From Apis mellifera (Eukaryota > Arthropoda > Insecta > Hymenoptera > Apidae), in contig NC_037647.1 of the NCBI RefSeq assembly GCF_003254395.2, positions 4,638,752 through 4,702,751 of the forward strand: a DNA stretch of 64,000 bases, written 5' to 3'. The notes beneath the pieces were generated by a model. That model did not search any database. It worked only from the letters and a program-made list of their open reading frames with translations, and was not told the origin of the DNA. Of the stretch, positions 25,411 through 38,776 are shown in pieces (the first letter of the stretch is position 1; each line of letters opens with the position of its first letter). A program made the translations under genes and the position numbers.

Positions 25411-26824
25411 TCATTTTATACTTTTTTGTCCCATTGGTTTGATATTATTTCTTCTAGTAGCTTTTTCAATAACAAAAATTTTTTTGACTCTTAGAACATT
25501 ATCCAATTTCTAAAAAATAATAAATATTCCACTTCACATTTATTTCAGTATTATTGACACTTAAAAAGATAATAAATTCAAATAATAATGCACATTGTGA
25601 ATGAAAAATCTTGAATTAATTTACAAGATCTAAAGGGCGGAGTGATTTCTCTCAAAAACAGTCTACTTTGGAAGCAACCGGCGCAATGCTCTACCGTTTT
25701 AGGTTTCGACCGGCATTCAGTGCTGCCACAGAGTGGTCGGGACCCGAAATTTTTGCAAGTACCTTAAGTACAGATCACGTGCACGACTTTTGAAATCTAA
25801 CTTCATTCCTAATAAATCTGTCAAACTTTAATTAAAATTATTTTTATTATATTTTATTATATATATCATAATAATATATATAAAATTATTCTTGTTATAA
25901 TTACAAAATTATTATTACAACTATAAGATTATTATTTAAATTAAAATATCATTGCTAACAAAAATAGTCAATAAATGAAATCATAAAATTTAATCTTTAA
26001 ATTATAAAATTTTAATATTATAAAAAATAATACTTTAATTTATGATATGAATAATAAATTTGAATAACATGAATAATAAATCTTAAAATATTTGTCTTAT
26101 ATAGATAATTTTGAAATATTAAATGTAATTATTTAAATAAATAATTCTCGTATATATTTAAATAAATAATGACTCATATTATGAATCATTTCCGGTATAT
26201 CCGAATGTATTTTTATGATTTTTTATCATGATTTATATAATTCACACTAATAATGACACATTTGTATTAGATTAAAAAAAAATTGAAATATTATTATTTT
26301 GTAAAATCATAACATTAATATAAAATTATAAATAAATATATAATATATATAATATATTTAATATTATGATATATTATTTACAAAATATAACGTAACAATA
26401 TAAAAATATAATAAAATGTATTTTAATTAATGTAAAAATAAATAATAAGAATGTTAATCATTATTTTATAAGAAATAAATATATACTTGAATTTGGATTT
26501 ACTAATATATATTTAAATATATTATAATTATAATGATAAATTTATAATTAATATTTTTTATATATTTTTTGCATATTTTATTTATTGTAACTAATATTAA
26601 ATATTATATAACTATATTATAATTAATTAATTATTAAATAAATGTGTTTATAATTTGTTAGTCTTTCATAAATAAAATATTATAAATAATAATATAATAT
26701 AATAATTTGCTACATTATGTAAAAATTAATTATACTCACGATTTTTCCACTTATTTAAGATCTTTTTATAAGTATCTGATACCATTCGCGAATTATTTTT
26801 TATTGTTTTATTAACTTTAGACAT
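25411..26824 (-). CDS. Putative 69-aa basic protein, three exons
   Basis: Minus-strand model: 26824-26740 (ATG, starts MSKVNKTIKNNSRM, donor ATC/GTGAGT), a 26-base microexon 25650-25625, and 25509-25411 (ends GQKSIK then TGA). The phases (1, then 0) close exactly to 70 codons only when the microexon is included. The product is small and lysine-rich (KKILNKWKN, LRVKKIFVIEKATRRNN) with no signal peptide or membrane segment. I do not recognise it. The microexon lies at the edge of a GC-rich patch open on both strands, which weakens the case. Confidence 0.4.
25618..25791 (+). other. GC-rich islet, open on both strands
   Basis: A sharply bounded patch of about 50 percent GC in very AT-rich DNA. 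The plus strand is open from a TAA at about 25617 to TGA at about 25791, with one ATG at 25688 (MLYRFRFRPAF). The minus strand is open in another frame (KSRARDLYLRYLQKF). It also contains a pseudo-B-box GGTTTCGACC. It could be a promoter, a conserved exon of unknown strand or a non-coding RNA. Confidence 0.5.
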
Positions 26825-28571
26825 TACAAAAAAAAATTTTAATTGCTATATAAATGATTATTAAAAATATAATATAAATGTTTGAATTAAAATGTAAAAA
26901 TTGTGTGTGTATGTTCGATATGTATGCAACGAATGATAACGGATTTACTTCGTCAGCTTTCACATTGGAATTTTAATCTTACACAAGAATCATAGGAACA
27001 TATCATATAACCAACCTAATAATACAAAATCTCAGTAATCAATATTTTGATAACTAATATATGAAATTATTTTATGATAATTTACAATTTTAAATAAAAA
27101 ATCAAAAACATTTATGTAAATTTATATATATTTTTATCTGTTATATTAAATTTTGTTATTTCAAATATATCAGATAAAAGTTTTTCTTTATAATATGATT
27201 AACAAATTTTAATTTACTTTCATCAAAAACTTTCGTCATTTGTTCAACTTCATGATATATTTATTATTTATTATAGTTATAAATCTCAATTTTTAGTAAA
27301 TATAAAAAAAAATAATATAAATTTTAATAACGAATATAAAATAATCTATATCGTACAATTTATTAAATAAAATTCATATAATTTTTTAATATTATAAAAT
27401 GTTAAAATACATTACCAGGTGTCAAGTGTCAGCATAGTATGACTCACAATCGAAATAGTAGGAGGTAAGTATACACAAGTATAATCACATATATAACCAA
27501 ACTAAATGCACTTTTATATCTTATATCAAAAAAATTAAACAATTATTTGATCATTTATTATACAATATAATTATAATTTCCGCACATATTTATATATATA
27601 ACATTAAAATATAGATATAAACTGCGGAAACTTCATAAATAATAAAATGTTTTCAGAATTGTTAATATGTATCTAGCGGCAGTGAGATGTATTAGTATGT
27701 ATAACTCAAAAAATATGCATTTACTTACCAATACGAAGTCTTACTGAAATTTAGCAATATTTACACTATTATTCTATGACAATCGACTTAATAACAACAC
27801 AATTACGATATACAAATGTAAGAATTCAATCTGACAACATTACTACATATACTGGGGCGTTTGCCGGATACCGGAAGTACTACTCTTGCTATTGTGTAAG
27901 TTTAGAATTTATCACACATGCGCTTAAATTCGAACATTATCTTTAAAAAAAGTTTCTTTAATCTTATAGAATTTTATAAATATAGGTATCATATTAATAA
28001 AAATAAAAAAATTTTATATGATAAATCAATACATCATTACTGAAGTAATATTAAATTATCTTTATACATTTTAACAAATTTTATATATCAATATGCATTT
28101 AAAATTATAATAGAATTATCGTTGAATTTCTATATAAATTATAAAATTAATGTCTTAAATAATAATAATATTTTAAAGTAATAATTTAAATATTCTGCAT
28201 TTATTTATGTATATAATATTATATATTAGTGCTGCCATCTGGCTTTTACTTGATTCTTCGAAAAAAGTACTCGCAGTTATTAGTCACTTGTAATTTTATC
28301 TAGTAATTATGTAATTTTATTTAAATTTTTTTAATATTCATCATTATATAAAATTAAGATTTAAAATTTTATAATTCATTTTCAAAATATAACTATTAAT
28401 ACTATAAATTTGCCTAATTATTTTAAAAGGTGGTAAGATTTTAAAATATATATTCTTATATATATATTGTACTTATATTTCAATGAAAAATAATATGAAA
28501 TAATACATAAAGTGATTAAGTTAAACTGATTAAGTAATTAAAACAGGATAAAGTATCATATAACCAGAAAC
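26825..28571. other. Intergenic with ETS-type promoter element
   Basis: Contains CCGGAAGT (27871-27878, ETS/GABP type) in a GC-richer islet that may drive the small minus-strand gene or SPTLC1. A GGAG/GTAAGT donor at 27464 could end a 5' UTR exon spliced near CCAG/AAACATG just before the SPTLC1 start. A second islet at 28230-28280 (CTGCCATCTGGC) is also promoter-like. The rest is AT-rich. Confidence 0.35.
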
Positions 28572-30051
28572 ATGAGCACAAAATTTATATTTATTGAATC
28601 AATGAATATTCTTAGTATAATTCCTCAATATCATATATTGATAAAAACATTTTTTATTATTTTACTTATTTGGTTTATTAGTAAAAAATATTATAATAGT
28701 CATAAAAAAATAAATGAAGATGAAGTTGAAAAGAAACTTGCAGAATGGAAACCTGAACCTCTTATAAATAATCCACAAACAAATCATTTATCATTAAATC
28801 CAAGATGTATAACATCTAGAGCGGGTAAAAGAATAGTAGTAGATGGAAAAGATTGTTTAAATTTAGGTACACATAATTACCTAGGTTTAATTGAAAATCA
28901 TGAAATAGAGGAAAATGCAATAGCAGCAATAAGAAAATATGGAGTAGGTTCTTGTGGTCCACGTGGATTTTATGGTACTGTTGATGTTCATCTTGAATTA
29001 GAAGAACGTTTAGCAAATTATACAGATACAGAAGATGCAGTTGTATATTCATATGGTTTTAGTACAATTGCATCCGCAATTGCAGCATATTGTAAGCGCA
29101 AAGATCTTGTATATGTTGATGAAAAAGTAAATTTTGCTATACAAAAAGGATTGGATGCAACTAAAGCTAATATTATTTATTTTAAACATAATGATGTGAA
29201 TGATCTTTGTAATTTATTGATTAAACAAGCAAATCTTGATAAACAAAATCCTAAGAAAGCAGCTAAAACTAAACGTTTTTTAATAGTTGAGGGTATTTAT
29301 ATGAATACTGGAAATATCTGTCCATTACCAGAATTAGTTATATTATGTAGAAAATATAAACTAAGAATATTTATTGATGAATCAATATCATTTGGAACCT
29401 TGGGTGAACATGGAAAAGGCATTACTGAATACTTTGATATTCCTAGACATGAAATTGATATGATTATGGGTAATAATATTATATATTATAATTATCATTA
29501 ATAAAATATTATAAATATTGTTATTATATTTTATATATTTTATAGGTTCTTTGGATTGGGCAATGGGATCTATTGGAGGTTTTTGTATAGGTACATCATT
29601 TATTATTGAACATCAACGTTTATCTGGACTTGGATATTGTTTTTCTGCATCTTTACCACCATTATTAACATCTGCAGCTATTACTTCTTTAGATATTATG
29701 GAAAATAATCCACAAATATTTAAATCATTAAGAGATAATTGTATAGCCATAAATGATGGACTTCAAAACATTCATTGTTTAGAATGTTTAAGTTTTCCAG
29801 AATCTCCAGTAAAACATATATATTTAAAAAATAGATTAGATCGTGCTACAGAAGAAAAATTACTTTCTAAAATTTCTGATAAATGTATTGAAAATAATTT
29901 AGCAGTTATAACTCCTGCCTATTTAGAAGCAGAAAAAAATTTACCTAGGCCTAGTTTAAGGCTTTGTATTTCTACACTTCTTAACAAAAATGACATTGAT
30001 TTTGCATTACATGTACTAAAAAAATGCGCTGAAGAAATCCTATCAATATAA
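28572..30051 (+). CDS. SPTLC1: Serine palmitoyltransferase subunit 1
   Basis: Non-catalytic long-chain-base subunit of serine palmitoyltransferase, the ER-membrane enzyme that condenses serine with palmitoyl-CoA, the first step of sphingolipid synthesis. Exons 28572-29469 and 29546-30051 join in phase 1 to 467 residues (human 473). One N-terminal membrane segment (about residues 17-37, HILIKTFFIILLIWFI) is followed by the alpha-oxoamine-synthase fold: NYLGL, YGVGSCGPRGFYGT (the Cys mutated in human HSAN1 is present), FIDESISFGTLGEHGKG, SIGGFC, HQRLSGLGYCFSASLPP. As in the family, the PLP-binding lysine is absent; catalysis belongs to SPTLC2. The ATG gives the usual length and topology. Confidence 0.97.
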
Positions 30052-31386
30052 ATTAAAATAAAATAAAAAATTAAGAAATCATTATTATTTCATATGTTAT
30101 TTTATATATAAATTATATTTTTATCTATTTATGTATACTTATTCATATACATTGTATAATACAGAAAAATCTTTTATTGATTATATAAATGTATTTTCCT
30201 CTTTTCTATAAACTTTTATTTTTTATTTAATATTATCCCATTTTGATATTATTATGATAATTATTTCGTATGATAAAGATTTATTTAAAATTGAATTTAA
30301 ATTAAATGTAAATTAATATCATGTGCAATTTTATAGAAGTAAATATAAAAAATAATATGATTTCTTATTATTCATTTCAAACTACACTTATTTGAATGTA
30401 TTTATATATATATTATTAAATTTTATATTATATTATTTTGTATTATATTTTATATTACAGGTTATTATATAATGTCATATTACAGGTTATTATATTATGT
30501 TATATTTTTAAATATGTATTTAATTTTATAATCTTCATTAGCTGTTTTTATAAATTTTAATATGTTAAATATGAATTTGTAAATTATTTTTTTCCAAAAT
30601 CTACAATTCTTGAAAGAATCATTTGTAAAAAAAAATTATAATTTTTTAACTTTGAAAGTATTTTTATCTCTTCACAGTAATAGTTATTCATTTACTCTTT
30701 ATATGAAATGATTCTGTGGATTCACTCGAATAAAATGATATAAATAATTTATTAAATCATAAACATCTAAATATATATAAATAATGATAAAAATTAAAAG
30801 AATATAGAAAATGCACTCATTTTTATTGATATTCTTTAATTTATTTTAATAACTAAAAATCCAAAAGAAATCTAATAGTAACATGTGATAAAACAAATTC
30901 TTTTGTTAAAGCATTAAGAGAAGCTACAGAATCATTTTTATTTTTAACATAAAAATGAAATAGTTTAACAAAACGTACGGCAATGATAATGGTATTCGAT
31001 GATGACTATAGTTTTGATTACAGAAGCAAATCAGTTTAAAAAAATTAAAATTTCTTATATAATGTTATATTTTATATTATATTATATTTAAAAATACTTT
31101 AAAAAATTTATATTCTTATAACATTAAAATTTTATTGAATTAGTGTAATTCATTTAAATATTAAATATATAATAATTTAAAAAAAACAAAATTAATAAAG
31201 AAATATAATATATATATAAATATTATATATAAATAATATAATATATTAAAATTTATATATATATCTTTATTATTTACATTAAAAATTAAATTTTAATTCA
31301 TCATAGTATATATTTTTAAATTTTCGCGGTAAGACATAATTTTCTTAAAACATATCCGGTAAATTTTTATCATGGAGAAGGAAGAA
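30052..31386. other. Intergenic, SPTLC1 to RpLP0
   Basis: AT-rich. A tandem TATTACAGGTTATTATAT repeat lies near 30450-30500, and a GC-richer islet at 31320-31386 leads into the RpLP0 first exon. No coding exon. Confidence 0.5.
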
Positions 31387-31429
31387 CTTCCTCTTTCTTC
31401 TAGATTGTACCCGTGTACTCTTTGCCAAG
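31387..31429 (+). promoter_or_regulatory. RpLP0: RpLP0 5' TOP start site and non-coding first exon
   Basis: CTTCCTCTTTCTTCT is a terminal-oligopyrimidine tract of the kind that begins ribosomal-protein mRNAs and places their translation under growth (TOR) control. The exon ends CCAAG/GTAAAAG at 31429 and splices to TTTTCAG/TCCTT at 32034, 36 bases before the RpLP0 ATG. An ATG at 31373 probably lies upstream of the transcription start. Confidence 0.65.
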
Positions 31430-32069
31430 GTAAAAGAATTTTTCTTTATTATTTATATAATAAAATAACAAATTATTCATTTCTTGTATAAAAATAATTT
31501 CGTAGTAATATTATTTGCATTATTTTATATTAATAAAATATAAATGATATGTTTTTGTATATTTAAAAGAAAATAAATATGGTTATAATCACATGGTTAT
31601 AATCAAATTTTTTAAATTGCAAATATTTATAATTTATAAATTTAAATATAGTGTTAATAAATATTAATTTAAAGTAGAATAAATAAAAGAATAAATACTA
31701 ATTTATATATTATTAAATATCATATATAATAATGAAATAATCATATATTATATATAAATCAATTCAAATATGAAATTAATCATTATACGATGTTATATAT
31801 ACGTAATTTTTTAAATAATATTTGTATTTTTATATAATTTCAAATATAAATATATATATTAATATTAAATATTATAATAAAATTTATTTAATTGACTAAT
31901 ATTTAAATAAATTGAAAATTAGACAAAAGTAGAATCTGTGTGCAGATTAAAAAATTGTAAGTCTTATTATCTAATTTTAATTATGAAGAATCTTATAATA
32001 ATAATAATAATAATGAATTATATTTATTTTCAGTCCTTAAATTAATAAAATATCCCTATACACATTAAG

Positions 32070-34268
32070 ATGGGTAGGGAGGACAAGGCAACATGGAAAT
32101 CCAATTATTTTACAAAACTTGTTGTAAGTATTTTTAATATTATTTTAATATAATAATATTAATAATATTTAATATATAGATATTTTAATTGAAATATTTG
32201 TAATTCATATATTTATATTTATATTACATATATTTTTTACATAGCAACTATTGGACGATTATCCTAAGTGTTTCATTGTGGGTGCAGACAATGTTGGTTC
32301 TAAACAAATGCAACAAATCCGTATGTCTCTTCGTGGAAATGCAGTTGTATTAATGGGAAAAAATACTATGATGAGGAAAGCAATCCGTGGTCATATTGAG
32401 CGTAATGCAGCACTTGAGAAACTTCTTCCACATATTCGTGGAAATGTTGGTTTTGTTTTTACCCGTGGAGATTTAATTGAAGTGAGAGACAAACTTTTAG
32501 AAAATAAAGTCAGAGCACCAGCTAGAGCAGGTGCCATTGCACCATTGAGCGTAATTATTCCTGCTCAAAATACTGGTCTTGGTCCTGAAAAAACCTCATT
32601 CTTTCAAGCTTTGAGTATTCCAACTAAAATTTCTAAGGGTACTATTGAAATTATTGTAAGCATATGATCAAATTTTTATATTTAATTACAGTCGAATCTC
32701 AAAAAAAAAAATAATATTAAAATCTTCAAATTATAATATAGATAAAAGTTTTTTTTAGTAAGAAAAATTTAATAAAACAAAGATAAAACAAAAAAATATT
32801 ATATAAGTTTTAATATTTTTCTATTTGCAAGAATTGAAGAAAAAATTCACAAATATATTTTATTTTCATATAATTGAAACAATTATGATAATCATATTAA
32901 AATTGAAAAAAAAAGAATCATTTAATAAATAAATTAAATGGTTAGTTAATAATAGATTGTAATATATAATTATTAGAGGTGTATGAGAATCTAAAAATGT
33001 TGAAAATTCAATATTCTGAATGAATGAATTTCAAAAATTCTTATCTTATAATTCGATTATTATTGAAAATATCAGAATACTGAGAAATTGAATAATATTT
33101 TAATAATAAATGTACTCACAAAATTAAAAGAATAATTTCAAAATCAGAAATTTTGATAATTTCAAATTATGATATGTTTTCAGGAATTCGATTGTGAAAT
33201 GAATTTTCAATCTAATTCGGTCCAATTTTTGGATTCTCACATAACTATTTATAGTTATAGAATATATATATATAATTATAGAATAATAAAATCACTGGTA
33301 ATAAAAATTTGAGATCGAATTTTTCTAAATTCGAATTATAAAAGTAAAATACTTCTCAATATATAACAAATAATTTGATTTATACAAAGTTTATATTTTG
33401 ATAAGAAATTTGTTTAATATAATATGAAGGAACAAAATTATAGTCTTACTGAGATTCGACTTTATATTTTATATAAATATATAGATTAATATATTTTCAT
33501 GTAAAAAAAATTCATTTTATTATATTTTAGAACGATGTACATATTTTAAAACCAGGTGATAAAGTAGGTGCATCTGAAGCTACTCTTTTAAACATGTTGA
33601 ATATTTCTCCATTTTCATATGGTTTACTTGTTGAACAAGTTTATGATTCTGGTACTATTTTTGCACCTGAAATTTTGGATATTAAACCAGAAGATTTATG
33701 TGAAAAATTTATGGCTGGGGTAGCAAATTTAGCTGCAGTTTGCTTAGCTATTGGTTATCCAACAATAGCTAGTGCTCCTCACAGTATTGCAAATGGATTC
33801 AAGAATTTATTGGCAATAGCTGCTGTTACTGATATTGAATTTCCAGAAGCAACTACAATTAAAGAATATATTAAAGTATGTAATATTTTTTTTTATTCAT
33901 ATTTATGTGTGTAATATAAAAATAACTTCTAAACATTAATGTGATGAATGCTTTATCTGACAATCTTATGTAATTAGTGTCAGAGCTAGAAATAGCGGAA
34001 CCCACTGGCACTGTAAGATTTTTGTTGAAAAATGCGTAAAACGCAGTCTGATAAAAAGAAAAAATATATAGTTTTAATTATACAAAACTATTTAAAATTT
34101 AATATTAATATGATATTTTTTTAGGATCCAAGTAAATTTGCAGCCACTGTTTCTGTTGCTGCACCAGTTGTGTCTTCTACAGAAACACCTGCTGCAGAAA
34201 AGAAAGAAGAAAAGAAAGAAGAATCTGAATCAGAAGATGAAGATATGGGATTCGGTTTATTTGACTAA
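32070..34268 (+). CDS. RpLP0: 60S acidic ribosomal protein P0
   Basis: Base of the ribosomal stalk, binding P1/P2 dimers and recruiting elongation factors to the GTPase centre. Coding exons 32070-32123, 32245-32655, 33531-33875 and 34125-34268, all phase 0, give 317 residues, the standard length. The near-invariant N-terminus (REDKATWKSNYF), RNA-binding core (CFIVGADNVGSKQMQQIRM, GKNTMMRKAIRGH, LLPHIRGNVGFVFT), an insect-typical middle (LNMLNISPFSYG) and the shared C-terminal stalk tail EDMGFGLFD are all present. The tail's alanine-rich hinge is short and lysine/glutamate-rich. Intron 4 holds a candidate snoRNA. Confidence 0.99.
33936..34056 (+). ncRNA. Candidate intronic C/D-type snoRNA
   Basis: Within the last intron of RpLP0, a GC-richer block stands out. 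It begins with a C-box-like GTGATGA (33941-33947) and ends with a D-box CTGA (34048-34051). An internal CTGA at 33957 could be D'. It contains three clean inverted repeats: CTGACA/TGTCAG (33957-33983), GCTA-GAAA-TAGC (33985-33996) and TGCG-TAAAA-CGCA (34033-34045). Ribosomal-protein introns are classic snoRNA hosts. The terminal stem is weak and I cannot name a target; an H/ACA or other structured RNA is possible. Confidence 0.45.
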
Positions 34269-34344
34269 AATATAAATATACATACATACATGTATGTATT
34301 ATGATATGGCTAAATTCACAAATTTTTCAACAAAAAAAAATTGT

Positions 34345-34350
34345 AATAAA
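34345..34350 (+). terminator. RpLP0: RpLP0 poly(A) signal
   Basis: AATAAA 77 bases after the stop codon, in the expected place for a short ribosomal-protein 3' UTR. Confidence 0.6.
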
Positions 34351-35439
34351 ATATGATTTATAATACATATTGGTTCATTTTATCATTCCTTTTATTTGAT
34401 TTTTTATATATAAATCTATGTATTTATTTTTATTTATCAATAAAAATAAATATATCATTGAATCAATAGTTGATATTAGTTAATTATTAATCTAAAAGAA
34501 TTAAAAACTGTTGAAATATATATTGAAATTTTTTATTTTATTATGGTAAAATATTATAATTATTTATATTTTATTTATAGGAATAATTAAATAATTTTAA
34601 TATTTTTATAATAATTTTAAATATATTATTAAATATCTATTAATTTTAAAAAAATTTATAAAGTAATATGTGCAAAATAATCATATTGTATATATTATAT
34701 AGTAATTATTGTACATATAAATCTGAAATAAATTGTATTTTTATGACGAATTTCAAATATATAGTATCATATAATGCGATAATATACTTTTAAAAAAAAA
34801 AATTTTTTTACAATTCATTTTATTTATTGCATAATATTAAACAATTATTTTAATTATTATAAATTAAATATTTAAAGTATTTATTTACAAATTATAAATT
34901 TATTATCCTATTTTTTATTATTTATAATATACATAAATATAATAATCATAAATCAAACAAATTCTTAGATTATCTGGCTATTAAATTTGTGTTCTATATT
35001 TTAAGAGTTAATCTCTTTAATTACATATATGAATCATCTGAACTGACCAGCAAAATGTTTGCAATGATATTAATCAATTAAAGATAAGATAATCTAAGAT
35101 TATACAAAAAAATTATACGATTATTTTTATCAAATCAGAAATAATTTTAAACTGATATCTCCAGTATTTCTAGTTATAATGTTCTGGTAGGAGAATTACC
35201 TTGTAGTTAAGTATATATCATTGAAGTGACGGGACATTTGTAAAATACTGTAGTTAGTCTACAAAGCATCAATAGTATTATACTTATCTTATTATAGAAT
35301 TTTCATGGTTTTCTGAGTGTGAAGTAAAGTTATATCTCGGTATATCTCGGTACAAATCGGTTTGAATCGATCTTCCGCGAAATTTTGTTTTGAGTGTCAA
35401 ATTTTAAAAAAAAATTAATATTAATTAACCTGTATAGAT
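34351..35439. other. Intergenic and Gclc promoter region
   Basis: AT-rich until about 35160, then a GC-richer 5' region leading to the Gclc ATG. It includes the short direct repeat TATATCTCGGTATATCTCGG followed by two AATCG(G/A) steps (35332-35370). No coding exon was seen. Confidence 0.5.
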
Positions 35440-38400
35440 ATGGGATTATTATCCGAGGGAAGTCCTTTAACCTGGGAAGAAACGAAAAATCTTGCTGATC
35501 ATGTTCGAAAACATGGGATTATTCAATTTATTAATTTATACAAAAGACTTAGAGATCGACAAGGTGATATACTCAAATGGGGCGATGAGGTAATATTTAT
35601 TTTTTAACTTTATATTTATTTGATTTGAGTTTTATATATATTTTATTTGAGATTTGTAAACATAAATCGTAATTTCATATATTAATGAATATATATTAGT
35701 TTTTGCTATATCATTTTCATAAAATAATTTAAACATAAAATATTATGCAATATTAATTTTTAATACAATTAAAAAAATAATTTTTATTAATAAATTTTTA
35801 TTTTTAATTTAACATAATAATATTAATTATTAATATTCTAAATTCAATTATAATTTTCAAAAATTAAATTTAAATTTTATTTTATTTGTTGTTTATATTA
35901 TTTTTATTTGCTTGAATTTTTATATTATATATTATAATTGAAATATTAATAATTGAAAAGAAACAATAAATAAATGGTGCAATCAATTCTAGTTATTTAA
36001 CTATTATAAAATGTGACCTTGACTTTTTTTTTTTTTCAATTAGTTCATTTCTAGATCTGAGTCAACATTTTTTACTGTAACTATATAATTTATTGATATC
36101 ATTCATATAATATAAAATCAATATATTTTCTTATTTATTACTGTAATTTTAATATTTAGAAATTTTTAACATTTATAATAAAGAAAATCTTTTAAATAGG
36201 TTGAATATATGCTTATCAAATTTGATGATGAAGCAAAAATTGCAAAGCTTAGTTTAAGAGCTGCAGAAATATTAAAAACTTTAAACGAAAAAGAATATAA
36301 TGATCCAGTGTAAGTATTTTATATTTTTTTTTTAAATAAGAATTTAAATTTATATTATTTATAAATATTATTATACATATAAATATATATTTTATTGATT
36401 CTTTATAACATTTATTATTATTTATTTCATTATTATTTAATATAATGATATATTGATATATATAATTATATAATAATACATAATTATTTCATAGCAATAT
36501 TAAATCATTATGGAGACCTGAATATGGTGCTTATATGCTAGAAGGAACACCAGGAAAACCATATGGTGGTTTATTAGTTCATTTTAATATTGTTGAGGCT
36601 AATATGAAATATAGAAGGCAAGAAGCCTCAAAATTACTGGGGCCTAATGAAGTTTTAATGTCTTTAACTAATTTTCCTAGGTATATAAACTTTTTGATAT
36701 TTTTAATATTAAATACTATCATAATTTATTATGATATTTTATTATAAAAAGAATTATTATTTTATATATTTTCTTACAGAACAGGAGCACATGACTTTAC
36801 AGATCCTCCTACATATCCAACTCCAAATTCAGGATCATCAAAAAGTTTGTTTTTTCCGGATGAAGCTATCTATCCTGGCCACCCTCGATTTAAAACTTTG
36901 ACAAGAAATATAAGAAAACGACGCGGAGAAAAAGTAGCTATAAACATTCCTAGTATGTATTTATATACTATTCCTAGTATAATATATATATGTTTTTTTT
37001 ATAAATAAAATAATTTAACAAATAGTATTTTTTTGCAGTTTATAAAGATAAAAATGTTCCAAATCCATTTAAGGAAGATCTTAGTTCTTTAATTGAAGAT
37101 AAATCTAATTGTGCAGCTAAAGAAGATCACATTTATATGGATGCTATGGGTTTTGGAATGGGATGTTGTTGTTTACAACTCACTTTCCAAGCTTGCAATA
37201 TAGAAGAAGCAAGAACTTTATATGATCAATTAACACCTTTATGTCCAATAATGGTCAGTAATATGTAAATAATAATTATGTTTTCATAAATTCTGATGAT
37301 ATGAAGTTAGCATATTCTTTCGCACATACGTTACAGAACATTTGTTTAAAATTCGACAGTTGGCTGTAACTGCTGCTAGTCCATTTTACCGAGGATATAT
37401 AAGCGATGTTGATTGTCGATGGAATGTGATATCTTGCTCTGTAGACTGCAGAACACAAGAAGAACGTGGTCTAAAACCTTTAAAAGAAAATAAATTTAGA
37501 ATTAATAAATCTAGATATGATTCCATTGATTCATATCTTAGTGTACAAGGAGAAAAATATAACGATGTTCCTTTAATTTATGATGATGAAGTATATAAAC
37601 AACTTTTAGATAATGGAATTGATAAATTACTTGCACAACATATCGCTCATTTATTCATCAGAGATACTGTATCTTTATTTTCTGAAAAAGTGCATCAAAA
37701 TGATTTGGAGGATACTGATCATTTTGAAGTAATTATTATTATTAACTAATTTTAATATTAAAATTTAACTTTATTTGATTATATAACTACTATTTATAAA
37801 ATTTCAGAATATACAATCAACCAATTGGCAAACAATGCGATTTAAACCACCACCACCAAATTCATCTATAGGATGGCGTGTTGAATTTCGTCCATGCGAA
37901 GTTCAAATTACAGATTTTGAAAATGCTGCAATAGTTTGTTTTATTGTTCTTCTTACAAGAGTTATTTTAAGTTATAAATTGAATTTGCTCATACCAATTA
38001 GTAAAGTTGATAAAAATATGGCTCGAGCACAAAAGAGAAATGCTGTTACAGCAGAAAAATTTTGGTTTCGACGAGATATTACATCAGATATAAAAAAACA
38101 AGATGATGGACAAACAGAATATACAGAATTTACTATTAATGAAATTATCAATGGAAAGGTATTAATATTTTTTCATTAATTTTTTCATTTTTTTCAAATA
38201 ATATTAACAAAAATTAAAAATGTTCTATAATATTTTTTTATAACAGGATGGTGTCTTTCCGGGTTTAATACCTTTAGTAAATTCATATTTAGCCAGTATG
38301 GATGTAGATGCTGATACGCATTGTACTGTACAAGCATACATGAAATTAATACAAAAGAGATCTTCTGGAGAGTTATTAACAACTGCTGCATGGTTAAGAA

Positions 38401-38667
38401 AAGAAGTCCTTTCACATCCAGAATATAAGTACGTATTTTTGTATTTATAAATATAGAAATTTTTATTGTATTTCTAATCTTATATTGCATTAATATAGAT
38501 ATGATTCCGTAATAACACAACGTATCAACTATGACTTATTAAAAAAAATACAAAAAATAGTATCTAATGAAATATCGTGTCCAGAATTACTCGGGACGTG
38601 TATATCATCTAAAACTAATGAAACCATACCTGCAGCAGTTGCAAAAGCAGAAAAAGTTCCAATGTGA
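35440..38667 (+). CDS. Gclc: Glutamate-cysteine ligase catalytic subunit
   Basis: Rate-limiting enzyme of glutathione synthesis, joining glutamate and cysteine with ATP in the cytosol. Nine exons: 35440-35589, 36200-36309, 36495-36680, 36780-36952, 37039-37253, 37360-37728, 37808-38158, 38247-38428, 38499-38667. Phases close to 634 residues (human 637). Family landmarks in order: MGLLSEGSPLTWEE, LKWGDEVEYMLIKFD (metal/glutamate site), LWRPEYGAYMLEGTPGKPYG, YPGHPRFKTLTRNIRKRRGE, YMDAMGFGMGCCCLQ, AASPFYRGYISDVDCRW, HIAHLFIRDT, WRVEFRPCEVQITDFENAA. Every exon border has GT..AG. It converges with Mpv17, and its 3' UTR begins beside a large AT palindrome. Confidence 0.98.
36013..36023. promoter_or_regulatory. 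ERR/FTZ-F1-type half site in Gclc intron 1
   Basis: GTGACCTTGAC is the reverse complement of GTCAAGGTCAC, an extended nuclear-receptor half site (TCAAGGTCA). Single short motifs occur by chance, so function is only suggested. Confidence 0.2.
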
Positions 38668-38705
38668 ATTATTCTTGTTAATGGTAATGGTTTAAATATG
38701 CTTAA

Positions 38706-38730
38706 ACATATATATATGTGTGTGTATGTA

Positions 38731-38776
<46 letters not shown>

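Noticed and set aside
25680..25760. tRNA-like B box and GGTAGAGCATT-like A box
   Set aside because: Boxes are on opposite strands or wrong spacing and no cloverleaf acceptor stem forms.
31373..31432. ATG frame MEKEELPLSSRLYPC before RpLP0
   Set aside because: Overlaps the 5' TOP tract, so the ATG is probably upstream of the transcription start.
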